A DNA stretch of 64,000 bases, taken from Pontibacter deserti (GTDB taxonomy: Bacteria > Bacteroidota > Bacteroidia > Cytophagales > Hymenobacteraceae). Below are positions 1-9,900 of this stretch, one piece after another. The stretch's first letter is position 1; each line of letters opens with the position of its first letter. The notes beneath the pieces are model-generated. The model did not search any database. It worked only from the letters and a program-made list of their open reading frames with translations, and was not told where the DNA came from. A program made the position numbers and the translations under genes. The stretch covers positions 620,001 to 684,000 of the forward strand of contig NZ_JALPRS010000001.1 of assembly GCF_023630255.1 (NCBI RefSeq), written 5' to 3'.

Positions 1-2193
1 GTAGAAGGAATGACCTGTGCCTCCTGTGCATCAAGTATAGAAAGCATGCTGCGTGCCCGTGAAGGCGTAGCAGAGGCCAGTGTGAACTTTGCCGGTAAAA
101 GTGTGCAGGTAGTTTACGAACCGGACCTGGTTAACCCAAGCCAGTTGCGTGAAACGGTACAGGAAATAGGTTTTGACATACTGATAGAAACCCAGACGCA
201 GGAACAACTGGAAGAGCGTGAGGCAAAAGCGATCAAAGCCCTGAAAATTAAAACAATTGTGGCCGGTGTGTTGGCTCTGCCGGTTTTTATATTGGGCATG
301 TTCTTTCATGGGGTCTTTACATGGGGCAACTGGGCCATGCTAATACTTACCACACCTATACTTCTGTGGGCTGGACAGCGGTTCTTTACAGGAGCATGGG
401 CACAAGCAAAGCATGGCCGCGCCAATATGGATACCTTGGTAGCACTGAGTACAGGTATAGCCTTTGTGTTCAGTGTGTTTAATACCCTGTATCCTGCATT
501 CTTCCTGAGCAGAGGTCTAATGCCACACGTTTACTACGAAGCTGTAGCGGTAATCATAGCTTTTATACTTTTAGGAAAGTACCTGGAAGAAGGAGCTAAA
601 AACAGAAGCTCTGAAGCTATTAAAAAGCTGATGGGTTTGCAGCCCAAAACAGTGCGTATACTCCGGGATGGTGCTGAGCTGGAGATAAAAATTGAAGAAG
701 TACGGGTAGGAGACAGGGTGGTGTTATTGCCCGGCGACCGCGTACCTGTGGATGGTGAAGTAGTAGCCGGTACCACTTACCTGGATGAAAGTATGCTGAG
801 CGGCGAACCATTGCCGGTGCAGAAACAGCCCGGTGATAAGGTGTTCGCCGGAACTATAAACCAGAAAGGTAGCGTGCAGCTTACAGCCGTAAAGACTGGC
901 GGCGAAACCATGCTGGCGCACATCATAAAAATGGTGCAGGAAGCGCAGGGCAGCAAGGCGCCTGTACAAAAGCTGGTAGATAAGATAGCCGGAATTTTTG
1001 TGCCAATCGTGCTGGGTATAGCTATACTCACCCTAGTGTCCTGGATCGTATTGGGTGGTGAAGCATACTTAACGGAAGGTTTCTTGTCGATGATTTCGGT
1101 ACTGGTAATTGCCTGCCCTTGTGCCCTTGGCCTGGCAACGCCTACTGCCATAATGGTAGGAGTAGGCCGTGGTGCTGAAAATGGTATACTTATAAAAGAT
1201 GCTGAAAGCTTGGAGCGCGCCCATGAAGTGAATGCTGTTATACTTGACAAAACCGGAACTATAACCCAGGGTAAGCCAACAGTAACGGATGTGATCTGGG
1301 CCAGTGATGTGCAGGATGCAAAACAACTGGAAGTATACTTTTATGCCATGGAAGCGCAGTCGGAGCACCCGATAGCGCAGGCAGTTTATACTTACTATAA
1401 AGAAGCTGGTTTGCAGGTGCAGCAGCCGGATTATTTCAGCAGCCTGACAGGTATGGGAATAGAAGCTGATTTTAAAGGCAGACGCTACTATGCCGGTAAT
1501 CATAAACTACTGCAGCAGCATGGTATTGAAATATCTGAGGAACTGGCATCCACAACTATAAAGCTGCAGGAGGATGCTAAAACGATAATCTATTTTGCAG
1601 ATGAGCAACGCGCACTGGGTGTGTTTGCAGTAGCAGACCCTATAAAAGAAACTGCTGCTCAGGGTATAAAAGCCATGCAGGAGGCTGGTCTGGAAGTATA
1701 CATACTGACCGGTGATAACAAGCAGACAGCTGCTGCGGTGGCCCGACAAGTTGGTATAAGAAATTACCAGGCAGAGCTAATGCCAAATGATAAAGCCGAT
1801 TTTGTTAAGCAACTGCAGTCGGAAGGTAAGCATGTAGCCATGGTGGGGGATGGTATAAACGATGCACAAGCTCTAGCCACTGCCGATATAAGTATAGCCA
1901 TGGGGCAGGGCACTGACATTGCCATGGATGTAGCAGGTATTACACTGATGCGTTCTGAACTGATCCAGGTAGCGGCAGCCATAAAATTATCCAGAGCTAC
2001 AGTAAATACAATACGGCAGAACCTATTTTGGGCCTTTTTCTACAACGTGATCTGTATACCTGTAGCAGCAGGTCTGTTGTTCCCATTCACAGGATTTCTG
2101 CTCAGCCCGATGATTGCAGGTGCGGCCATGGCCTTCAGTTCGGTATCGGTAGTAGCCAATAGCTTAAGATTACGTACAGTGAAGTTAAAATAA
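1..2193 (+). CDS. copA: Copper-translocating P-type ATPase (5' end outside window)
   Basis: This is a P1B-type ATPase that exports Cu(I) across the inner membrane. The frame is open from base 1, so the true start lies upstream; the ATG at 10 is the Met inside the GMTCxxC metal site of an N-terminal HMA domain. In order along the visible 730 residues: HMA domain (to about 66), membrane helices, actuator loop SGEP (about 265), the transport motif CPC in ACPCALG (about 371), the phosphorylation site DKTGT (about 416), SEHP in the nucleotide domain (about 455), GDGIND (about 617), and a last helix carrying MxxSS (about 710). The CPC motif and the MxxSS helix are typical of the copper/silver branch. 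A small HMA protein follows after 18 bp, probably in the same transcript. Assignment is secure; copper rather than silver is known from the family and was not tested. Confidence 0.96.
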   Translation, partial: VEGMTCASCASSIESMLRAREGVAEASVNFAGKSVQVVYEPDLVNPSQLRETVQEIGFDILIETQTQEQLEEREAKAIKALKIKTIVAGVLALPVFILGMFFHGVFTWGNWAMLILTTPILLWAGQRFFTGAWAQAKHGRANMDTLVALSTGIAFVFSVFNTLYPAFFLSRGLMPHVYYEAVAVIIAFILLGKYLEEGAKNRSSEAIKKLMGLQPKTVRILRDGAELEIKIEEVRVGDRVVLLPGDRVPVDGEVVAGTTYLDESMLSGEPLPVQKQPGDKVFAGTINQKGSVQLTAVKTGGETMLAHIIKMVQEAQGSKAPVQKLVDKIAGIFVPIVLGIAILTLVSWIVLGGEAYLTEGFLSMISVLVIACPCALGLATPTAIMVGVGRGAENGILIKDAESLERAHEVNAVILDKTGTITQGKPTVTDVIWASDVQDAKQLEVYFYAMEAQSEHPIAQAVYTYYKEAGLQVQQPDYFSSLTGMGIEADFKGRRYYAGNHKLLQQHGIEISEELASTTIKLQEDAKTIIYFADEQRALGVFAVADPIKETAAQGIKAMQEAGLEVYILTGDNKQTAAAVARQVGIRNYQAELMPNDKADFVKQLQSEGKHVAMVGDGINDAQALATADISIAMGQGTDIAMDVAGITLMRSELIQVAAAIKLSRATVNTIRQNLFWAFFYNVICIPVAAGLLFPFTGFLLSPMIAGAAMAFSSVSVVANSLRLRTVKLK

Positions 2194-2211
2194 GTGTTTA
2201 GTTAGTAAATT

Positions 2212-2427
2212 ATGTTAAATATGAAAACCTATAAATTCAAAACCAACATCAACTGCGGAAGCTGCATCAGAGCGGTAACGCCACACATGAACAAGCTGGA
2301 AGGAGTAACCTGGGAGGTAGACACCAACAACCCGGACAAGATCCTGGAGGTGAAATCTGAAACAGTAGATGCCGCAGAAATTAAAAGCACGGTTGAAAAA
2401 GCCGGCTTTAAAGCGGAGGAAGTTTAA
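2212..2427 (+). CDS. Small heavy-metal-associated (HMA) domain protein, copper chaperone-like
   Basis: A 71-residue single HMA domain with the metal site NCGSC near residues 14-18 and the usual beta-alpha-beta-beta-alpha-beta length. The ATG at 2221 (MKTYKF) is an alternative start that begins exactly at the first beta strand; neither start has a clear ribosome site. The gene lies 18 bp after the copper ATPase and is closed by a strong hairpin terminator, so the two probably form one copper-handling operon, with this protein carrying Cu(I) to the pump or buffering it. The motif is GSC-type (NCGSCIRAV) rather than the classical MTCxxC, so metal preference is less certain than for a standard CopZ. 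Confidence 0.88.
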   Translation: MLNMKTYKFKTNINCGSCIRAVTPHMNKLEGVTWEVDTNNPDKILEVKSETVDAAEIKSTVEKAGFKAEEV

Positions 2428-2447
2428 AGTTTAGCAAGTATAAAAAG

Positions 2448-2476
2448 AAAAGGCTGATCTGGTGGATCAGCCTTTT
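2448..2476. terminator. Bidirectional hairpin terminator
   Basis: A perfect 12-bp stem (2448-2459 with 2465-2476) with a 5-nt loop, A-rich on the left and T-rich on the right, so it can end both the copper operon on the plus strand and the convergent minus-strand gene. The TGA of the minus-strand gene (complement of 2467-2469) sits inside the stem. Confidence 0.85.
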
Positions 2477-2841
2477 TGCGTCAGTGGGGTAGATGGTGCT
2501 ATTTTAGCCCGCCCCGGCATAATTGCATACAGGAACATAACCAGTCCGATCAGGAGCAGACCCAAAGCCTCACGGGCTTCTTCAATGTTTTTGATATCGC
2601 CACCGCCTACTTCCAGACCTTCGTATTTTTCCGGCCAGATGTAAAATGCGCCTATCACACATGCAGCACAGGCTAATGCCATTACAATAAGTGGTAACTT
2701 ACCAAAGGCAGCTAAAATGCTCAACGTGGCAGCAACCAGATAGATGGAGACCCAAAGTGCCGGGTCTGGGTCATTATACTGCATGGCAGCAAAGCTGATG
2801 AAGAGCAAGGCAAGCACAATTCCTATAATCCTTCTTAACAT
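2467..2841 (-). CDS. TMEM220-like small membrane protein
   Basis: A 124-residue protein with about four predicted membrane helices (roughly residues 3-20, 30-46, 50-68 and 92-109). After the first helix it carries the signature QYNDPDPALW, which I associate with the transmembrane family 220 (TMEM220) group shared by bacteria and animals; no biochemical role is established for that family. A glycine/acid segment (about residues 75-90) separates helices 3 and 4. It is transcribed toward the copper operon and shares its terminator. Family call is from motif memory; function is unknown. Confidence 0.8.
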   Translation of the reverse strand: MLRRIIGIVLALLFISFAAMQYNDPDPALWVSIYLVAATLSILAAFGKLPLIVMALACAACVIGAFYIWPEKYEGLEVGGGDIKNIEEAREALGLLLIGLVMFLYAIMPGRAKIAPSTPLTQKG

Positions 2842-2915
2842 AGTATGGCTATATAGTTCAAAGCATATTGTTATACTTTAATCTTATTTAAAAGTTATAC
2901 TTGTAGTAAAGCAAA

Positions 2916-2937
2916 AAGGACAGCGCCAGCTGTCCTT
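2916..2937 (-). terminator. Terminator of the adhesin-PorP operon
   Basis: A 9-bp stem (2916-2924 with 2929-2937) and a 4-nt loop. Read on the minus strand, it lies about 29 bases beyond the PorP/SprF stop codon and is followed by a T run, as expected for an intrinsic terminator. Confidence 0.75.
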
Positions 2938-2965
2938 CTATACCTTAATCTTAGTTAATGACTAG

Positions 2966-3982
2966 TTACCACGCCCACTCCGGGCAAATAATCCTGCGTG
3001 TATTACGAAGCTTAAAACCTAACACTACTTCGTGGCTGCCTGCATTGGCCTGGCCAAGTGGTGAAGTGCTTGCATCGTAAGAGTATGCCAGATCAAACAA
3101 GTGGCTGATGTTCATGCCTGCCATGGCTGTGATAGATTCGTTGTGGCGGTAAGCCGCACCTGCCCATATTCTGTCAGCATAAAGCACTTTGCCTGAAACA
3201 TCGAACGAAACAGGACTTGGCTGTGCCATTTTTACCATTACTGAAGGAATAACAGCGAGGCCGGACATCACATCAAAGCGGTAAGCAGCAGTGGCAAAAT
3301 AATGCTGTTGCAGACTTCCGTCGCTACCCTGCGGAGTGCCATCATTAATATACTTACGCTTGCTTGGTACCAGCTGTGCCCCTGATACCCCTACGTAAAA
3401 GTTATAAGAGTACAACCATAAGCCCATGTTCAAATCAAACTTGGTTTCGTTTACGCGGCCGTCATAAATTGCCGGGTCGTTACCTTGCGCCGTGTTTACA
3501 GTGCCCGGGTCCAAGCTGTACTGGATGAGGCCCGGAGCTACGCCGGCTGCTACACGTAACGATTTGGTAAGCGGCTGATGATAGGCATAGCTAAAACTCA
3601 GGCTTCCGCGTTTCAGGGGACCAGTTTTTGTGCTGGCTGCCATGGCACCTATGCCGTGGTGCGGACGAATACGTCTGTACCTGTTTGGCTTTTTGGTGGT
3701 TTCCTCTTTTGCTGCAGAACCCATACGCCCGCCCCTGTACGAGGCAGTCATATCCTTATTAATTGGCATATGGAATGTAGCGTAGTACGTTTGCGGAGCA
3801 CCCTCCAGGCCAGACCACTGCTGCCTTGTTCCCAGTTTCAGATCAGCATAGTTCTCTATACCGGAAATGGCCGGGTTAAGCAAGTAATTGTTGTTGGAGT
3901 ACTGCGTGTACTGTGGTTTTTGCTGGGCCATTGCCTGGCTTGCCAGCAGTAACACAAATCCTAAGGCTAAAAGTCTTTGCAT
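2966..3982 (-). CDS. PorP/SprF family type IX secretion outer-membrane protein
   Basis: A 338-residue protein with a cleavable signal peptide (cut after about residue 19, QAMAQ) and the family opening in which QYTQY is followed by LLNPAISG, then a beta-barrel-like run of alternating strands ending in a charged tail. PorP/SprF proteins are outer-membrane barrels of the type IX system; SprF works with the adhesin SprB in gliding bacteria and PorP with surface attachment in Porphyromonas. The gene starts only 5 bp after the stop of the 2407-residue repeat protein that carries a type B sorting domain. This is the usual substrate-partner layout, so it most likely serves export or anchoring of that neighbour. 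Confidence 0.93.
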   Translation of the reverse strand: MQRLLALGFVLLLASQAMAQQKPQYTQYSNNNYLLNPAISGIENYADLKLGTRQQWSGLEGAPQTYYATFHMPINKDMTASYRGGRMGSAAKEETTKKPNRYRRIRPHHGIGAMAASTKTGPLKRGSLSFSYAYHQPLTKSLRVAAGVAPGLIQYSLDPGTVNTAQGNDPAIYDGRVNETKFDLNMGLWLYSYNFYVGVSGAQLVPSKRKYINDGTPQGSDGSLQQHYFATAAYRFDVMSGLAVIPSVMVKMAQPSPVSFDVSGKVLYADRIWAGAAYRHNESITAMAGMNISHLFDLAYSYDASTSPLGQANAGSHEVVLGFKLRNTRRIICPEWAW

Positions 3983-3987
3983 ATACT

Positions 3988-6900
3988 TTATTTAACGATT
4001 GTTATACTTCCTGATAATGGTTTCTCACCCGGCTCCAGCTGAATGATGTAATAATATGTTGCAAGTGGTAATTCCTGCCCGTTAAAGCGGCCGTCCCACG
4101 GCGACTGGTACCCGTTTGACTGGAACACCATAGTACCCCACTGGTTGAATACCTGTACTTTACAGTTCGGATATTTCTTGAGGTTCGCTATTTCCCAAGT
4201 ATCATTTATACCATCACGGTTCGGGGTGAAGGTGTTTGGTACTTCCACGAATGGCAGCACGGTCACAGTTACTTCATCGGTAAATACACAGCCACCTGCC
4301 GTAGTTATTGTTACCGTGTAAGTAGTGGTAGTTTCTGGTGTCGCCACCGGGTTTGCTATATTCGGGTTGCTCAGGCCAATAGCCGGAGACCAGGTATAGG
4401 TATCGCCACCGGTTGCTTCCAGAGGCGTACTTCTGCCTTTGATGATCGTTTTATCCGGACCGGCATCAGCAGATGGCTCTGTTACAGTTACTGTTACCGC
4501 TTTGCGCTCACTGGCACATGAAAGGGATACTTCCTGCACATAATAAGTGGTAGTATGTGTAAGTGCCGGCGTTTTAAAGGTGCTGCCTGTTCCTAGCAGT
4601 AAACCTTCGCTGGCCGAAGCATACCACTCCAGTTTTCCGCCTTTACCAGTTGCTGTTAAAGTAGTGCTGTTGCCTGCGCAAACTATAGCTTTTTGTGCTG
4701 TTGGTGCTGCAGGCTGCGGGTTTATACTTATTTCCACAGCATTACTTATCAATCTGTCACAAGACTCAGAAGTTACAATTCTTCTGAACCAGGTTTTCTG
4801 GGTTAGAGGCACTGGCGTGTAGCTCTGGCCATTGTTTGCTCCCGGTGCGGTAGTAAAACCTTTGTCCGGGCCATCGGTGCTGTATTCCCACAGGTAAGTA
4901 TAGCTGCCGCTTCCACCTGCTGGCATAGAGCCTGTTAAGGTAGATGGCGCTGAAGCATAACAGATCGTCTGGTTAGTGCTGATCTTGTTGTTGCTCATGG
5001 CTGGCTTCACCGTGATCATTATTTCCTGGCTGTTATCTGAACGCTGACCTGAAATGACAACTCTGCGGAACCATGTATCCTGCGTAAGTGCTGGCGGTGC
5101 ATAGTCAATGCCATTGCTTGTTCCTTTTGCAGATACCCAAGTTGAGCCCGGCTCAGCGGTCTTATACTGCCACTGGTAAATGTAGTCTCCTTCGCCACCT
5201 TCCGGAGTAGAGCCTTTCAGTGGTTTTGGCGTATTGCCGAAGCAGATCACTTGGTCGGCCTGAATGTTGTTATTCGAAATACCTTTTGTGATTGTGATCT
5301 TAACCGGATTTGAGATGCTTTCGCAACCACCGGAATATACACGTCTTCTGTACCAGGTATCGGCGTTCAGCACTCCCGGCGAATAGTTTTTACCATCGTT
5401 CAGGCCGGTAGCAGTTGTGTAGGTTCTTCCATCCGTACTAACCTCCCACAGGTAAGTATAAGCACTATTACCACCTGCTGGTAACGAGCCGGTTAACGGT
5501 GCCGGGCGCTGACCTGCATAAATCGTCTGATCAACTGTGATTGTGTTCTTAGTTATCTGCGGAGATACTGTAACTTTCACCACATTCGATACATGCGAGC
5601 ATGCACCTGAGGTAACAACTCTTCTGAAGTAAGTTGTCGTGAATAGTGCACCTGGCTGATAATCTGCACTTCTGCCGTTCTCAGCAACCGGGTTAAAGGC
5701 AGCAGGCGTATTGGTAGTTGCGTATTGCCACTCGTAGGTATAGTTGCCGTTGCCACCTGTTGGCGCTGAACCTTTAAGTATAGCTGGAGCAGAGCCCACA
5801 CAAATCGCTTGTTCTTCTGTAATGGTATTATCTGCAATTACCGGGTTAACATCAATCTTAATAGCTGCTGAATAATCGAAGCATTTGCCGGATGTTACCT
5901 TGCGACGGAACCATGTAGTTTGTGTTAAGGCAGCAGGCTGGTACGATTGGTTGCTGTTCACACCGGCTGCAGTTGTATAGTTTACGCCATCGGTACTCAT
6001 CTCCCATAGGTATGTATAAGTGCTGATGCCACCAGCATGCCTGGAACCGTTGATGATACCTGGCTTTTCGTTTTCACAAACTATAGTTTGTGTTGCCGTA
6101 AGGGTGTTGGCAACTATAGCCGGATTAACTACAACCTGCACCGGAGCACTTTCTATCTGCGCACAAGGACCTGATACAACCGTACGCTTAAACCATGTAG
6201 TTTTTGTCAGTTTACCTGGCTGGTAATCCTTCACGTTGCTGTTCGGGATTATTGTAAACGAAGTGCCGTTTTCGCTATAGGCCCAACTATAAGTATAAGT
6301 ACTGTTGCCACCTGTTGGAGCAGAGCCTATTAGAAGTTTTGGTGTTTCGCCTTCACAGATTGCTTCTGCAGCAGCCAGAGTGTTATTTTCCAGTGCCGGC
6401 AATACTTCTACTTTTACCGCTTCACTCACATTCTCAAAGCAAGGTCCTGAAACAACTACACGACGGAACCACGTAGTTTTAGTTAGCGCAGTAGGCTGGT
6501 AAGCCTCTGAAGTAGCATTGGTAATAACTTTAAAGTCGGCATCTACACCTTCGGTTTTCTTTTCCCAGCGGTAAGTATAGCTAAGCGCATTACCACCTTC
6601 CGGACGGGTACCTTTAAGTATAGCTGGTGTCTGGCCGGCACAGATTGCTGCTGTTGGTGCTACCAGAGTATTGTTTGTGATATTCTTGTTTACAGTTACT
6701 GTTACTGCTGTTCGATCAGAGCTTCCGCAACCATTGGCATTTACAGTTTCTACATAATAAGTAGTTGTCAGGCTCAATTCCGGTGTTACAAAACTGCGGC
6801 CATTAAATACCGGAGTTGTGGCAGTAGCAGAAGTATACCAGTTATAGTTACCCGCAGCTGCAACAGTAAGTGTCGCTTTAGTACCCTCGCAAATAGTAAC

Positions 6901-9900
6901 CGGAGCAACTGCTGGTGCAACCGGAAGCGGAACAACCGTTACTTCGATAGCAGGAGATACATCCACGCACGTAGCTGATAATACTTCGCGCTTATACCAG
7001 GTGGTAGCTGCTACTTTGCCCGGCGTATAGGTTGGCTGGTTGTTTACACCAGATGCTGGCTTGTAAGCGCCATCGGCACCTGTTGTGCTGGCCATCCAAC
7101 GGTAAGTATAATTACCATCGCCGCCTGTTGGTTGGTTGCCTGTAAGTATAGCTGCCTCCGTACCGAAACAGATCACCTGGTCTTTAGAGATGATGTTGTT
7201 AGTGATTGCCGGGTTTACATGGATCTTGATGGTATTGCTGATGCTGGCACCGCAAGGTCCGCCTGTCACTTCACGCTTGAACCAGGTAGTTTTAGTAAGT
7301 GCTCCAACTGCATAGTTAATACCATTGTTCTGGCTTGTAGCCGGTACGAACTCAGTACCATCTGTGCTCATTAACCAACGGTAAGTATAAGTGCCGTTAC
7401 CATTTTCCGGCTGGCTGCCTGTCAATACCTGCGGAATAGCATTGGCACAAACTGTCTGCTCGCCTGTAATGGTGTTGTTAATGATCGGTTTATAGATCAT
7501 GATCTTGACAGGCTGACTAATATTTACCAGGCAGGTACCTGAGGTAACTTTTCTGCGGAACCATGTAGTTTGAGCTACAGCGCCCGGGCTATAGTTTTGC
7601 TCGTTGTTGATGCCTGTGACTGCCGTATAGTTACCGTTCTCGCCGGTAGTACTCATTTCCCACAGGTAAGTATAAGTTTTATTACCGCCTGTAGGTTCGC
7701 TTCCGTTCAACTGATCTGCTTCCGTTCCTACACAGTAAATTGCATCTTTAGATACTGTATTGTTGGCAATAACAGGTGTAACGCTAACCTTAACCGGCTC
7801 AGACACGTGCGAACACGATGCTGAAACGGCCACTCTGCGGAACCAGGTAGAGATAGAAAGCGCACCAGGCTGGTAATCTTTGGCAGTAGCTCCCGCCACT
7901 CTGCTGAAACCAGTTGTTGCCGACTGTGTGCTGCTTTCCCAATAGTAAGTATAGCTGTTATCACCACCGGTAGGAGTAGAGCCTTGTAATAACGCAGGTG
8001 TTTGTCCGGCGCAGATCTCCGCTACCTCTTTTACAGTATTATTGCTGATAACATCCAATACTGTTATAGTTGCTGCTGTTCGCGGGCTGATACAACCTTC
8101 TATAACAGCCTGCACATAGTATGTTTTGCTCTCGTTTACAGATGCAATACTGAATGAGCGGCCTTCGAATAGCTTTGTACCGCCAGTAGCCACATCAAAC
8201 CACTGGTAAATAGTGGCATTGCCCTGTGCAACAAGTGTAGCGCCGCTGCCCGGGCCACAAAGTGTAACAGGAGCTACTGTTGGAGCTGGTGTAGCCGGGC
8301 GTACCGTAACTTTTACAGGCGTACGTACGCTGGTACAGCCACCTTCTATAGTTGTTTCTACATAATAGGTAGTGGTAGTAGTTAGTGCTGGTGTCTCTAA
8401 TGTAGGACCTTCGCCTAGAAGTTTTCCGCCAGTGGCAGCATCGTACCAGGCCAGTTTACCAACCGGGTTCTGTACCTGCAGTGTTGTGCCAAAGCCAGGG
8501 CAAAGTGTCTCTGCAGTAGCTACTTTAGGTGCAGTTGGTAATTCGTTAACAGTAACTACAACCTGATCTTTAGTCTCGCAGCTGCCTGTGCCATAAGTAT
8601 AGGTTAACGTAAATGTGCCTGCATCAGCCGGCGTAAATGTACCGTTTGCTGATACGTGCTGCGACCCGCTCCAGATGCCACCAGCCGGGCTGGCTTTCAG
8701 GGCAAAGCTTCCACTGTTTAAGCAAACAGTGATGTCTTGTCCGGCATCAGCAACAGGTGCTTCGTTTACCGTAACCTTCATGGTGCTATAGTTGCTGCAG
8801 CCTTTCAGGTCGGTGTAAGTATAAGTTAAAGTATAAATACCTGTTTGAGTAGGAGGGGTGAAGGTGCCATCTACAGTTACGTGCTCGCCGCTCCAGGTAC
8901 CACCAGCCGGGCTACCGATAAGCCTGGTAGCAACTGGTTTGTTACAAACTGTTATATCAGCACCTGCACTTACTATAGGTAACAGATTAACTTTAACAGT
9001 TATCTGCTTTGTAGTGCTGCAGCCAGTTTCCTCATCAAAGCCTGTAACGGTGTAAGTAGTAGTCTGAGTTGGTGTAGCCGTTACGTTTGCACCGGTTGTA
9101 GCGCTAAGGCCTGTTGCCGGAGACCATGTATAACGGTCGGCACCAGTGGCAGTAAGTATAGCCTGGCCCTGACCCTCGCATATTTCAGCAACATTAGCTG
9201 TCACTTCAACTTTAGGCGGCTCATTTACCACTACAGTAACAGTGGTTGTGCTGGTACAGCCTGTTGCAGTGTTCTTGCCGGTGATAGTATAGGTTGTGGT
9301 TTTAGTTGGTTTTGCAGTAACGGTACTACCCGTTGAAGCGCTTAAGCTTTCAGAAGGAGCCCAGGTGTATGTATCAGCACCCGTTACACTAATTGTTGTG
9401 CTTGCACCAAGGCAAAGCGCAGGAGTAGCAACGGTTGCTTTCACTTCTGGTAAAGCATCAATCCTTATCTGCTGTGTAGCTGGTGCCGATTCACCACATT
9501 CGTTTATCGCCACAACGCTAATAATATATAAACCTGCTTCAGTAAACTTTATACTAGGGTTAGCCGATGTGCTGCTTCCTGATACAAATTCGGTAGCATG
9601 ATCACCGGTTACTGTCCATTTATAACCGGTTATACTTCCGGACTGGGCATCATAAGTAGGTTTATGAGCTGCGTTATCAGCAGTAAAAGCTATAGTTTGC
9701 GGACCGCAGTATACCTTGTTTGCAGGTAGCGTAACAACAGGCTTACTACGTATAGTTATCTTTTCTTCTTTTATACTTGCCGGGGCACACTCGTTTGTAG
9801 CTGTCAGTTTTATAGTATAATCGCCGGCTTTTGTAAAGTTAAACTCAGGGTTTTCGGAAGTTGCAGTAGAGCCAACAGCAAACGCCCAGCCAGTTGCAGG

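Noticed and set aside
4725..8050. Regular spacing of about 280 bases, considered as a CRISPR array or non-coding satellite
   Set aside because: Units are far too long for CRISPR, lie in one open frame and encode a recognisable repeated domain.
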